Part shown: positions 42,938-51,977 of the stretch, piece after piece
How the letters are laid out: every line of letters begins with the position of its first letter
How positions within the stretch are numbered: position 1 is the stretch's first letter
NCBI RefSeq assembly: GCF_041927875.1
Contig: NZ_JBHFHN010000006.1
Source of the DNA: Paracoccus sp041927875
Lineage (GTDB): Bacteria > Pseudomonadota > Alphaproteobacteria > Rhodobacterales > Rhodobacteraceae
Reading direction: 5' to 3' (one strand)
Length of the DNA stretch: 64,000 nt
Program-made: the position numbers and the translations under genes
Notes under the pieces: model-generated
Told to the model about the DNA's origin: nothing
Databases searched by the model: none
Seen by the model: only the letters and a program-made list of their open reading frames with translations

Positions 42938-44539
42938 TCAGCCCTGGCGCGCGCGGCCCAGGATCATGTCGGCGGCCTTTTCCGCGATCATGATCGTCGG
43001 GCTGTTGGTATTGCCGCTGGTGATCGTCGGCATGATCGAGGCATCGACCACCCGCAGCCCCTCAAAGCCGCGCAGCCGCAACTGCGGATCGACCACCGCG
43101 CCGTCATCGGCGCCCATCCGGCAGGTGCCGACCGGGTGAAAGATCGTCGATCCGATGCGCCCGGCGGCCTGGGCCAGCCCCTCGTCGCTGTCATCGCCGG
43201 GGCCGGGCTTGAACTCATCCGGGGCATAGCGCGCCATCGGGGCGGCGGCCATGATCTGCCGCGTCAGGCGGATGGCGCGCGCCGCGACCAGGCGGTCGCC
43301 CGGCGTCGACAGATAGCGCGGCGCGATCACCGGAGCGCGGCGGAAATCGGGGCTTGAGATCGACACATGCCCGCGGCTTTCGGGGCGCAACGGCACCACG
43401 CTGGCGGTGATCGCGGGAAAGCGGTGCAGCGGCTGGCCGAACGCGTCCAGCGACAGGGGCTGGACGTGGTATTCCAGATCGGGCGTCGCCACATCCGGGC
43501 TGGACCGCGCAAAGGCGCCCAACTGGCTGGGCGCCATCGACATCGGCCCGCTGCGGGTCATCGCATAGCGCAGCCCGATCAGCCCGCGCCCCCACAGCCG
43601 CCGCGCCATCATGTTCAGCGTCGCCGCGCCGTGAACGCGATAGGCGCAGCGGATTTGCAGATGATCCTGAAGGTTCTGCCCGACCGGCGCATCGCGGCGC
43701 AGGGCGATCCCCATGTCCTGCAGCAGCGCGCCGGGACCGATGCCGGACAGTTGCAGGATCTGCGGGCTGCCGATGGCACCGGCGGCGAGGATCACCTCGG
43801 CCCGCGCGCGCAGATCCTGGGGGGCGTTGTCGCGCACCACCCGCAGGCCGATGGCGCGGGTGCCGTCGAACAGGATCTGCGCGACCTGGGTTTCGGTCAT
43901 CACCGTCAGATTGGGCCTGCGGGCGGCGGGCTTCAGAAAGGCGCGCGCGGTCGACACCCGAAAGCCGCCACGCTGGTTCACCTTGAAATAGCCCACGCCC
44001 AGATTGTCGCCGGTGTTGAAATCATCGCTGCGCGGGATGCCCAGTGTCTCGGCCGCGCGGGCGAAATCATCCAGCACATCCCAGCGAAGCCGCTGATTTT
44101 CCACGCGCCATTCGCCGCCCTGAGCGTGATCGGGGTTGCCTGGGGCAGGTGCGTAATCCTCGGATTTCAGGAAATAGGGGCGGACGTCATCCCAACCCCA
44201 GCCGGTGCAGCCCGCCTGCCGCCAGCCGTCGTAATCGGCGGCCTGGCCGCGCAGATACAGCATCCCGTTGATCGACGAACAGCCGCCCAGCACCCGCCCG
44301 CGTGGATAGATCAGCGACCGCCCGTCCAGCCCCGGCTCGGGCGCGGTGCGATAGCCCCAGTCGGTGCGTGGATTGCCGATGCAATACAGATAGCCGATCG
44401 GAATGTGGATCCAGGGGTAGTTGTCGCGCCCGCCGGCCTCGATCAGCAACACCCGATTGGCGGGGTTGGCCGACAGTCGGTTGGCCAGCACGCAGCCCGC
44501 GCTGCCCGCCCCCGCGATGATGTAATCCCATTCCGCCAT
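42938..44539 (-). CDS. GMC-family FAD oxidoreductase (choline dehydrogenase-like)
   Basis: 533 residues. FAD loop AGAGSAGCVLANRL (9-22), the GMC signature RVLGGCSSINGMLYLRG, and catalytic His in FHPVGTCRMG. Substrate is an alcohol of unknown identity; no betaine genes are adjacent. The ATG at 44539 starts just before the FAD motif, as in the family. Confidence 0.9.
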   Translation of the reverse strand: MAEWDYIIAGAGSAGCVLANRLSANPANRVLLIEAGGRDNYPWIHIPIGYLYCIGNPRTDWGYRTAPEPGLDGRSLIYPRGRVLGGCSSINGMLYLRGQAADYDGWRQAGCTGWGWDDVRPYFLKSEDYAPAPGNPDHAQGGEWRVENQRLRWDVLDDFARAAETLGIPRSDDFNTGDNLGVGYFKVNQRGGFRVSTARAFLKPAARRPNLTVMTETQVAQILFDGTRAIGLRVVRDNAPQDLRARAEVILAAGAIGSPQILQLSGIGPGALLQDMGIALRRDAPVGQNLQDHLQIRCAYRVHGAATLNMMARRLWGRGLIGLRYAMTRSGPMSMAPSQLGAFARSSPDVATPDLEYHVQPLSLDAFGQPLHRFPAITASVVPLRPESRGHVSISSPDFRRAPVIAPRYLSTPGDRLVAARAIRLTRQIMAAAPMARYAPDEFKPGPGDDSDEGLAQAAGRIGSTIFHPVGTCRMGADDGAVVDPQLRLRGFEGLRVVDASIMPTITSGNTNSPTIMIAEKAADMILGRARQG

Positions 44540-44644
44540 GCGCGATCCCCCCGGCTGGCCATGGTGGCGCGGCGCGGCCACAGGCGCAAGCGGGCGCGCG
44601 GGTTCCGGCCTTGATCTGCGCCCGCGCTGATCTATGTTCGCACG

Positions 44645-45304
44645 ATGAGCCTTGCGCCCCCGCCCCCGCAGACCACCGACCTGCCGCCGACCGAGTCGCT
44701 GCTGGCCTGTCCGTTCTGCGACGCGCTGCACCTGGCCGAGGATGCCGAGGTCGGCCAGCGGCTGCGCTGCCATCGTTGCGGCACGCTGCTGATGTCGCCG
44801 CGCGACCGGGCGTTTCCGCAGATCATCGCGCTGTCCTTTACCGCCATGGTGCTGATGATCGGCGCGGTTTTCTTTCCGTTCTTGCGTGTTCACGCGCTGG
44901 GGATCGGGAATGAGACCTCGATCTTTGGCGCGGCTCTGGCCTTTTCCGATGGCTGGCTGGCGCCGCTGTCGCTGGCGGTCCTGGTGATGATCGTGGCGCT
45001 GCCGGTGGCGCGGATGATGGCCATCGTCTATGTGCTGTGGCCGCTGGCCAATGGCCGTGCGCCCTTTCCCCATGCCGCCACGGCCTTTCGCCTGTCCGAG
45101 GAAACCCGGCCCTGGGCCATGGCCGAGATCTTTATCATCGGCACCGCCATCGCGTTGGTCAAGGTGGCGGGACTGGCCACCATCGACCTTGGCCCGGCGT
45201 TCTGGGCCTTGTGCATGTTGATCCTTGTCGTCGCGCTGACCAACAGCTTCATGTGCCGCTGGACGATCTGGCGCGCCATTGAAACCGGGGGCCGCGACGC
45301 ATGA
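44645..45304 (+). CDS. pqiA: PqiA-family membrane protein, first copy
   Basis: 219 residues: N-terminal Cys pair ribbon (CPFCDA and CHRCGT) and four membrane spans of the PqiA fold. This is one half of the two-domain E. coli PqiA; the second half is the next gene. Stop overlaps that start by 4 bases (ATGA). Confidence 0.9.
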   Translation: MSLAPPPPQTTDLPPTESLLACPFCDALHLAEDAEVGQRLRCHRCGTLLMSPRDRAFPQIIALSFTAMVLMIGAVFFPFLRVHALGIGNETSIFGAALAFSDGWLAPLSLAVLVMIVALPVARMMAIVYVLWPLANGRAPFPHAATAFRLSEETRPWAMAEIFIIGTAIALVKVAGLATIDLGPAFWALCMLILVVALTNSFMCRWTIWRAIETGGRDA

Positions 45305-46017
45305 GCCTGAACAGCCCGGTCCCGACCGCCGCCGCCCTGCCGGATCGCGAACCCGATGCCCGTCGGATCGAGGCGCCGGTGCTGACCGCCGATCAGGCGG
45401 GGCTGGTCGGCTGCCGGTCCTGTGGCCGGGTCTGGCCGCAGGACCAGGCGCGCTGCGGGCGCTGCGGGGCGCGGCTGGTGGTTCCCGACCGGCGCGGCCT
45501 GCAACCGGTCTGGGCCTGGCTGGCCGCCGGCCTGATCATGTATGTGCCCGCCAACCTGCTTCCGATGCTGCGCACTGCCACCATCGCCGGCAGCAGCGAA
45601 AATACCATCCTTGGCGGCGTGATCGAATTGATCCGGCATCACAATTACGGGGTGGCGCTGGTCGTGTTCCTGGCCTCGGTCGTGGTGCCGGTGGGCAAGT
45701 TCATGGCCATCTCCTATCTGGCGCTGATCGTCGGCACGCGGTCGGACCGCATGTCGAACCACCGCCGCCTGCGCCTTTACGAGGTGGTCGAGTTCATCGG
45801 CCGATGGTCGATGATCGACGTCTTTGTGGTGGCGATCCTGTCGGCCTTGGTGCAACTGGGGCTGGTGGCCAGCATCCACCCCGGCCCGGCGGCGATTTCC
45901 TTTGCCTTGTCCGTTGCATTCACCATGCTTTCCGCCCAAAGCTTCGATCCCAGACTGATCTGGCAGCATCCCGCCCCGTCCCGTGCCCCCGCGCGTTCCT
46001 CCGACACGCTTTCCTGA
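45301..46017 (+). CDS. pqiA: PqiA-family membrane protein, second copy
   Basis: 238 residues: a ribbon with CRSCGR and CGRCGA, then four spans, with NLLPMLRT and SVVVPVGKFMAI segments of the PqiA family. With the preceding gene it substitutes for the fused E. coli PqiA in the PqiABC lipid transport system of the envelope. Confidence 0.9.
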   Translation: MSLNSPVPTAAALPDREPDARRIEAPVLTADQAGLVGCRSCGRVWPQDQARCGRCGARLVVPDRRGLQPVWAWLAAGLIMYVPANLLPMLRTATIAGSSENTILGGVIELIRHHNYGVALVVFLASVVVPVGKFMAISYLALIVGTRSDRMSNHRRLRLYEVVEFIGRWSMIDVFVVAILSALVQLGLVASIHPGPAAISFALSVAFTMLSAQSFDPRLIWQHPAPSRAPARSSDTLS

Positions 46018-46029
46018 CCCGAGCCGCAT

Positions 46030-48072
46030 ATGACCACCGACCCTTCCCAGCCTGCGCGCATGAAGTCCGAGCGCGCCCCCCGTCCTGCGCTGACGGCCCT
46101 GTCGGTGATCTGGCTGGTGCCGATCCTGGCGCTGGCGGTGACGCTGGCGATTGCCTGGAAATCCTATGCCGACCGCGGCGTGCTGATCGATGTCGAGTTC
46201 GCCGATGCCACCGGCATCAAACCCGGCGAGACCGCGCTGAAGTTCCGCGAAATCGACGTCGGCAAGGTCGAGACGGTGAAGTTCACGTCCGACCTTCAGC
46301 GCGTCGTCGTGGGCATCCGTGTCAACAACGAGGTCGCCCAGTTCATCGACACCGAGGCAAAGTTCTGGTTGGTCCGCCCCGAGGTTTCGGCCCAGGGGAT
46401 TTCGCGGCTGGATACGGTGCTGTCGGGCGCCTTCATCGAAGGCTTCTGGGATGCCAAGCCCGGCGAGGCCGCGACGCGCTTTGTCGGCCTTGACCGCGCG
46501 CCGATCGCGCCCGACCCGACCAAGGGCACTTGGGTGGTGCTGTCGACGACGCAATCATCCGGCATCACCAATGGCGCGCCGGTGATGTTTCGCGGCCTGA
46601 AGGTCGGCAAGATGTCGAACCTGCGGCTGTCGGACCGCGACGAAACCGTGCTGGTCGATGCCTTCATCGAGGCGCCGCATGACCAACGTCTGACCACCGG
46701 CACCGTGTTCTGGGACACGTCGGGCTTCTCGGTGTCGCTGGGCGCGCGGGGCCTGTCGGTCGATGTGCGGTCGCTGTCCTCGCTTGTGCAGGGCGGGATC
46801 GAGTTCGACACCCTGACATCGGGTGGTGAGCCGGTCGAACAGGGCCACCGATTTACCCTGTATGAGGATGAGGACGCGGCCCGCAACAGCCTGTTTGCCA
46901 CGCCGCTGTCCGATGACCTGCGCGTCACCGTGCTGCTGGATGAGCCGGTGCGCGGACTGATGGTTGACGCCCCCGTGCATATGGACGCGCAAGACGTGGG
47001 CCGCGTGACCGAGCTGGGCGTGCAAGTGACGCCCACCGACCAATCCGGCCCGCGCGCCCGGCAAAAGATCGTCCTGGCGCTGTCGGGGCAGGCGATGGGT
47101 CTGTCGCCCGAGGCGACGCCCGATCAGATCCTCGCCTATCTCGGCGACCGCGTGGCCGAGGGGCTGCGCGCCAAGGTCACCTCGACCGGGTTGCTGGCGA
47201 CGACGATGATCGTCGATCTGGTGCGCGTCGAGGGCGCGGCCCCAGCCAGCATCGAGGACGCCCAGCCCTATCCGATCCTGCCCAGCGTGGCGGGTGAAAA
47301 CACCGACCTGGCGCAAAGCGCGCAGGGGGTGTTCAACCGCATCTCAAGCCTGCCGCTGGAGGAGACGCTGCGGTCGGCCACCGACATGATGAACTCGGTG
47401 ACGGCTTTGGCGCGGTCCGAGGACACCCGCGCGATCCCCAAGCGGCTGGCCGATACGCTGGCCAAGGCCGACAGCACCATGGCCGATATCGGCGCCGTCG
47501 CCCAGGATCTGCGCGAGGCCGAGACGGGCGCCAAATTGGGCCAGATGGTCGAGGACGCCGGCAAGGCGATGACCGCCGTCGAGGAAGCCGCCAAGGGGGT
47601 GCCCGACATGGTGGCCTCGATCGACGCGGTGGCCAAGAATGCCCAAGGCATCCCGCTGGCCGAGATCGGCACCCAGGCCGAAGGCATCCTGGCCGACCTG
47701 CGCGCCATGCTGGGCTCGGATGACGCCGAACGCCTGCCGAAGGCGCTGTCGACCACCTTGGACGAGGCGGCGCTGCTGCTGTCGGATCTGCGCACCGGCG
47801 GCGCGGGGCAGAACCTCAATCAGGCGCTGGCATCTGCCAGTGCCGCCGCAGATTCGGTGCGTGATGCCGCGAACCGGCTGCCGCAACTGGCTGCCCGGCT
47901 TGAAGAAACCCTGGCCAATGCCGACCGCACCGTGACCGCCTATGGCAACCGGTCGGATTTCAACCGCGAGGTCCAGTCGGCCATGCGGGAACTTTCGCGC
48001 GCCGCGCAGTCTTTCGGATCGCTGGCCCGCACCATCGAACGCAACCCGCGCGCCTTTATCCTGGGGAGATGA
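46030..48072 (+). CDS. pqiB: PqiB MCE-domain protein
   Basis: 680 residues: one N-terminal span (about 18-40), then repeated MCE domains (ADATGIKPGETALKFREIDVG; GAPVMFRGLKVGKMSN; a third around 305-410), and a long C-terminal helical region. PqiB forms a periplasm-spanning lipid tunnel anchored in the inner membrane. Starts 12 bases after pqiA-2. Confidence 0.93.
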   Translation: MTTDPSQPARMKSERAPRPALTALSVIWLVPILALAVTLAIAWKSYADRGVLIDVEFADATGIKPGETALKFREIDVGKVETVKFTSDLQRVVVGIRVNNEVAQFIDTEAKFWLVRPEVSAQGISRLDTVLSGAFIEGFWDAKPGEAATRFVGLDRAPIAPDPTKGTWVVLSTTQSSGITNGAPVMFRGLKVGKMSNLRLSDRDETVLVDAFIEAPHDQRLTTGTVFWDTSGFSVSLGARGLSVDVRSLSSLVQGGIEFDTLTSGGEPVEQGHRFTLYEDEDAARNSLFATPLSDDLRVTVLLDEPVRGLMVDAPVHMDAQDVGRVTELGVQVTPTDQSGPRARQKIVLALSGQAMGLSPEATPDQILAYLGDRVAEGLRAKVTSTGLLATTMIVDLVRVEGAAPASIEDAQPYPILPSVAGENTDLAQSAQGVFNRISSLPLEETLRSATDMMNSVTALARSEDTRAIPKRLADTLAKADSTMADIGAVAQDLREAETGAKLGQMVEDAGKAMTAVEEAAKGVPDMVASIDAVAKNAQGIPLAEIGTQAEGILADLRAMLGSDDAERLPKALSTTLDEAALLLSDLRTGGAGQNLNQALASASAAADSVRDAANRLPQLAARLEETLANADRTVTAYGNRSDFNREVQSAMRELSRAAQSFGSLARTIERNPRAFILGR

Positions 48073-48668
48073 CAACCGTGTTTCCGACTGCTGTGTTTCG
48101 GGCTGCCGCCGTGGCGCTGTGCCTGCCGCTGGCCCTGGCCGCCTGCTCCAACCCCGAAAAGACCGGCCGCTATCTGATCGACCGTCCGGTGCCCGCCAAA
48201 CAGATGGCGAACCGGCTGGGCAAGGCCGAGCTGCGCGAAGTGTCTCTGCCCGAATATGCGTCCGGTCAGGAAGTGCCGTGGCAGACCGCCGATGGCGCGG
48301 TGCGGTCGAACCCCGACACGCTGTGGGCCGATACCCAGGCCCGCGCCGTGACGCATTTCCTGGCGCGCGAGATTTCGGCGGTCAGCGGGGCTACGGTGAT
48401 TTCCGAACCCTGGCCGCTGGCCGAGCCGCCCTCGAACCGGGTCGAGGTGCGGGTCGAGCGGATGCTGGCCACCGCCGACGGGCTGTTCAACCTGAGCGGC
48501 CGGTATTTCGTCGCGCCCGAGGGGCTGGACGGTTTCGCGGGCGGCGGCGATACGGTGCGCCGCTTTGACATCCAGGTACCGCTGGCCGGCGAAGGGCCCG
48601 CGGCGATTGCCGCCGCGCAGTCGCAGGCCCTGGCGCAACTGGCCGCCCAGATCGCCGCGCTGCGCTGA
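48069..48668 (+). CDS. pqiC: PqiC/YmbA-family lipoprotein
   Basis: 199 residues. Signal and lipobox LALAAC (lipidated Cys near 26), then an ABC-transport auxiliary domain (YLIDRPVPAKQMANRLG; VRVERMLAT). Partner of PqiB at the outer membrane. Overlaps the pqiB stop by 4 bases. Confidence 0.9.
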   Translation: MTTVFPTAVFRAAAVALCLPLALAACSNPEKTGRYLIDRPVPAKQMANRLGKAELREVSLPEYASGQEVPWQTADGAVRSNPDTLWADTQARAVTHFLAREISAVSGATVISEPWPLAEPPSNRVEVRVERMLATADGLFNLSGRYFVAPEGLDGFAGGGDTVRRFDIQVPLAGEGPAAIAAAQSQALAQLAAQIAALR

Positions 48669-48675
48669 TCACACC

Positions 48676-49013
48676 GCGCGCTGGGCCGGGCACCCGTGGA
48701 ACAGGGGCTGGCCGTTCTGCGGTAGCTCCTGTTCGAGGTCACCGACGAGCGCCAAAACACTGTAACGCCACGCCGGTGAACGTGACGGTAGGGGCGGACG
48801 CGGCCAGATCGCGGGCGACGTCGGTGCCTCTGCCCCCGTGTGCCGCGACTTCGGCCAGGCGCCAGTCGAACAGCGCTTGCCCGTCCTGTGGCAGTTCATG
48901 CTCGAGGTCACCGACGGACTCCAAAACACTGTAACGCCACGCCGGCGATCGTGGTGCTAGGGGCCGACACGGCCAGATAGCGGGGGCCGCCGATGCCTCT
49001 GCCTCCGCACAAA
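48676..49013 (-). pseudogene. Two decayed copies of the DUF2478 gene 3' end
   Basis: Units at about 48676-48833 and 48834-49013 resemble each other and the last part of the neighbouring gene. CGAGGTCACCGACG occurs at 48734, 48903 and 49105 (the last inside the gene). On the minus strand the copies encode VGDLEHELPQDGQALFDWRLAEVAA- and VGDLEQELPQNGQPLF-like peptides against VGDLAQELPHDGQSLFDW in the gene, with frame changes. Spacing is 169 and 202 bases. The rest of 48669-49030 holds no other gene. Confidence 0.65.
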
Positions 49014-49030
49014 ACGCCTCGCCGCGCAGA

Positions 49031-49561
49031 TCAGCCGCCGCGTGCCGCGACCTGTGCCAGGCACCAGTCAAATAGCGATTGGCCGTCATGCGGCAGTTCC
49101 TGCGCGAGGTCACCGACGAAGTCCAGAAAGGCGGGCACCGCCTCGGCGCTGACCTTGATGATGACCGGCAGGTCGGCCTCGATGGCCTGGGCGATGACCG
49201 GACGCAGGCCGCCGCCCTCGGCCTCGTGCTTGCCGAACTTGTTCAGCACGACCAGATCGCGGCTGGCACTGGCGCGGGCCAGATCGGCGGCGATCAGTCC
49301 GACGGCGCGCTCCAGCCCGTCGCTGTCCAGCCGACAGCCGCGCGCCTCGACCCCCCGCATCTGCGAGATGCGGATCACCGGGTCGCCAGCGTGATCGGGC
49401 GACAACAACCGCAGGTCCATATGCAGGCAGGGGCTGTGCGGCCCGGCCTGATTGTGCTGCACCGCCCCCGACAGCCGCAGTCCCTGCGCCTGCAAACGCC
49501 GCGCCAGATCGGCCAGCAACGCGTCATCCCCGCGCCCGGCGGCCCGGATAAAGCCCAGCAT
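49031..49561 (-). CDS. DUF2478 NTPase-like protein
   Basis: 176 residues. Segments GAVQHNQAG, GCRLDSDGL (49-58 from the CRLD motif) and VVLNKFGKHEAEGGGLRP match DUF2478, a family often seen near molybdenum or nutrient transport genes; function is not established. The ATG at 49561 has GAAAGGGGG before it. The 3' end of this gene has been duplicated downstream. Confidence 0.8.
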   Translation of the reverse strand: MLGFIRAAGRGDDALLADLARRLQAQGLRLSGAVQHNQAGPHSPCLHMDLRLLSPDHAGDPVIRISQMRGVEARGCRLDSDGLERAVGLIAADLARASASRDLVVLNKFGKHEAEGGGLRPVIAQAIEADLPVIIKVSAEAVPAFLDFVGDLAQELPHDGQSLFDWCLAQVAARGG

Positions 49562-49721
49562 GTCGCCCCCTTTCGCAATCTTTGGCCGGTGCAGTGCCAC
49601 GATCCCGCGTCAAGGCCAAGCCCCGCGCGCCGGATGTGCCGATGTGGCGCAGGGCGCCGTGCGCCCGTGATGGGCTGCCGGACCTCTCACCCGCGGCACC
49701 GCTGATCCCGCGTCACGCGCC

Positions 49722-50189
49722 CTAGGCCCGCAGATGCCCCGCCAAGGCCTCGATCGCCAAGGCATAGCCCTGCGCGCCAAAGCCGCAGATCATCCCCAAA
49801 GCCACGCGCGAGATATAGGAATGGTGGCGAAAGGCCTCGCGCTTGTGAATGTTGGACAGATGCACCTCGGCCACCGGCAGGGCGACCCCGGACAGCGCGT
49901 CCATCAAGGCCACCGAGGTATGCGTATAGGCGCCCGCGTTCAGCACGATGCCGTCATGCTGGCCACGCGCGGCATGGATGGCGTCGATCAGCGCTCCCTC
50001 ATGGTTCGATTGCAGGCAGGTGATCCCCAGGTTCAGCCGGTCGCCCGTGTCCCGGCATAGCTGCTCGACATCGGCCAGCGTAACCGACCCGTAGATCCCC
50101 GGCTCGCGCGTGCCCAGAAGGTTCAGATTGGGGCCGTTCAGCACCAGAATCGACAGCCGTTCGGGGGCAGTCGCGGATGGCTGGGTCAT
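49722..50189 (-). CDS. aroQ: Type II 3-dehydroquinate dehydratase
   Basis: Shikimate pathway. 155 residues. N-terminal LVLNGPNLNLLGTREPGIYG and the catalytic loop (Tyr in IYG, His in SNIHKREAFRHHS) are typical; ends with the normal length. It lies downstream of fliL on the same strand with an 84-base gap. Confidence 0.96.
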   Translation of the reverse strand: MTQPSATAPERLSILVLNGPNLNLLGTREPGIYGSVTLADVEQLCRDTGDRLNLGITCLQSNHEGALIDAIHAARGQHDGIVLNAGAYTHTSVALMDALSGVALPVAEVHLSNIHKREAFRHHSYISRVALGMICGFGAQGYALAIEALAGHLRA

Positions 50190-50273
50190 GGCGGTCTCCG
50201 TTGGGCGGCAGGCGGTTGTGACCAGATTGCCCCGCCGCTGCCGCGCTGTCCACCGTTCAGCCGTGGAAGGGGG

Positions 50274-50813
50274 TCAGCTGTTGTCCTGACGCACGATGTC
50301 CTCGATCAAAACGTCACTGACGCTGTCACCCAGCAAGGGCCGCGATACCTCGGCCAGGGTGGCGCGCAGCGTATCCAGCTTGCTGCGGTCGGTGAAGGTG
50401 CCGTCGAACCCCCCAGCGTTCGCGTGATCGAACATCACCCGAAGGAATGTGTCGCGCAGCTTCGGCTCGACCGCGAAGACCTTTTCCTTGCTGCCACCAT
50501 CAACCTCAAGGCTGATCGACAGGATCACCATCGACGCGACACGCCCGCCACTGATCAGGGGCACGATGAACTGGTTGTTCAGCTTGACATATTCCTTGGC
50601 CCCGCCCTCGGCCGGGGGGGAATGTGCATCGGTTGGCGCGGCCTCGTGGCCACCCTCGGGGCCGCCATGGGCATCGGCGGCAGCGGGTGCGCCATGCGCA
50701 TCGGTCGCGGCCTCGGCCTCCGGGGCGGCGGGGCTGTGCAGGAACCAGCCCCCCGCCGCGCCGCCGATCAGCGCGATCAAACCGATCAGAACAGGCAACA
50801 GCTTCTTCATCAC
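50274..50813 (-). CDS. fliL: Flagellar basal body protein FliL
   Basis: 179 residues: one N-terminal span (LLPVLIGLIALIGGAAGGWF), then a His/Ala/Glu-rich linker and the FliL domain (YVKLNNQFIVPLI, FLRVMFDHANAGG). Associates with stators in the inner membrane. Last of the minus-strand flagellar run, 6 bases after flgH. Confidence 0.9.
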   Translation of the reverse strand: MMKKLLPVLIGLIALIGGAAGGWFLHSPAAPEAEAATDAHGAPAAADAHGGPEGGHEAAPTDAHSPPAEGGAKEYVKLNNQFIVPLISGGRVASMVILSISLEVDGGSKEKVFAVEPKLRDTFLRVMFDHANAGGFDGTFTDRSKLDTLRATLAEVSRPLLGDSVSDVLIEDIVRQDNS

Positions 50814-50819
50814 AGCCCC

Positions 50820-51539
50820 CTAGAACGGCAGGACGATATCAGCGACCTGCTGGCCAAGCCGGGGCTGCTGGACATCTGTGATCTGCCCTCGCCCGCCATA
50901 AGAGATGCGCGCCCCGGCGATCTTGTCATAGGTGACCTCATTTTGGCGGCTGATGTCGTTGGGGCGGACGAAGCCGGTGACCAGCAGTTCGCGGACCTCG
51001 AAGTTCACACGCACCTCCTGGCTCCCTTCGATCCGCAAGACGCCGTTCGGCATCACCTCGGTCACGGTGGCGGCGACGCGCAGTTCCAGCTTTTCGCGGC
51101 GCGACGTCGAGCCGTTCCCCTTGAAGGTCGAGGCCGAGTTGGTCTTGACCGCCGGGTTCAGCGAGGCCCCGGCCGGCAATTCGCTGGCAATCCGCTGCGG
51201 GATACCCAGCATCGAGGGGATGCCCATGCTTTCCGATCCGCTGCGGTTGCGCCCCGAGGTGTTCGACATTTCGGCGCGCTCATCGATTTCGACCACCACG
51301 GTCAGGATGTCGCCGCGTTGCGCCGCGCGCCTGTCACCCAGCAGCGAGGCCTGCGCGCCTGTCCAGAGCGAGGCCGGATCGGCAACGGGCGCCACCCCCG
51401 GCAGCGGTTGCGGCACCGCCATGGCAACGTAATCGCGGCCGGTTTCGACCGGCGTCATGCCGGGCGTGTCGCCCACCGATTGCAGGCGTTGGCAGGCCGG
51501 CAGGGCCAGCAGGATCATCAGAAAGGGGGTCAAACGCAT
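50820..51539 (-). CDS. flgH: Flagellar L-ring protein FlgH
   Basis: 239 residues. Lipoprotein signal ending LPAC, then the L-ring domain (GDILTVVVEIDERAEMSN; NGVLRIEGSQEVRVN). Forms the outer-membrane ring around the rod. Confidence 0.95.
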   Translation of the reverse strand: MRLTPFLMILLALPACQRLQSVGDTPGMTPVETGRDYVAMAVPQPLPGVAPVADPASLWTGAQASLLGDRRAAQRGDILTVVVEIDERAEMSNTSGRNRSGSESMGIPSMLGIPQRIASELPAGASLNPAVKTNSASTFKGNGSTSRREKLELRVAATVTEVMPNGVLRIEGSQEVRVNFEVRELLVTGFVRPNDISRQNEVTYDKIAGARISYGGRGQITDVQQPRLGQQVADIVLPF

Positions 51540-51551
51540 GGTTACCTCGGA

Positions 51552-51977
51552 TCAGGGAAGGACGTTCAGCGTGCCATCCGGGCCGATCACGGCCTGGACG
51601 GTGCTGTGGGACAGGGTGTTCATGACGCGCACGGTGTCGCCCGCGCCGCCGCGACCAAGGGCGCGCCCCTCGGCGGTGATGGTCAGGCCGCCCCGGCGAT
51701 AGGTCAGGGCGACGATCTGGTTGCGGTCGACCATCGTCGGGCTGCGCAGATCCTCGGCCCGGATCGGGCGGCCGGCATAGACGGCGACACGGGTTTCCAG
51801 GCCGATAGCCTGCGCGGGATCGCTCAGCGCGCCGGGCTGTGCGGCGGTGCCGGGGCCGATATCCTCGGCGGTGATCGTGATGCCCGCGCGCAGCATGTGA
51901 CGCGCGACAAGTGCAGGTGGCGGCTCGGCCGCAGCCTGACTGGCCAGGCCGATCAGCAGGATGACAAGCGACCACAT
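51552..51977 (-). CDS. flgA: P-ring assembly chaperone FlgA
   Basis: 141 residues, short FlgA: signal peptide (LLIGLASQAAA) and the SAF-like C-terminal domain with GRPIRAEDL and PNGTLNVLP-type end (DGTLNVLP). Helps the P-ring form; the P-ring gene flgI is not in the window. Stop at 51552, start overlaps the flgG stop by 1 base. Confidence 0.9.
   Translation of the reverse strand: MWSLVILLIGLASQAAAEPPPALVARHMLRAGITITAEDIGPGTAAQPGALSDPAQAIGLETRVAVYAGRPIRAEDLRSPTMVDRNQIVALTYRRGGLTITAEGRALGRGGAGDTVRVMNTLSHSTVQAVIGPDGTLNVLP

Noticed and set aside
42938..45073. 711-codon version of the GMC oxidoreductase
   Set aside because: The first 178 residues are antisense to pqiA and low-complexity; the FAD motif begins right after the ATG at 44539.
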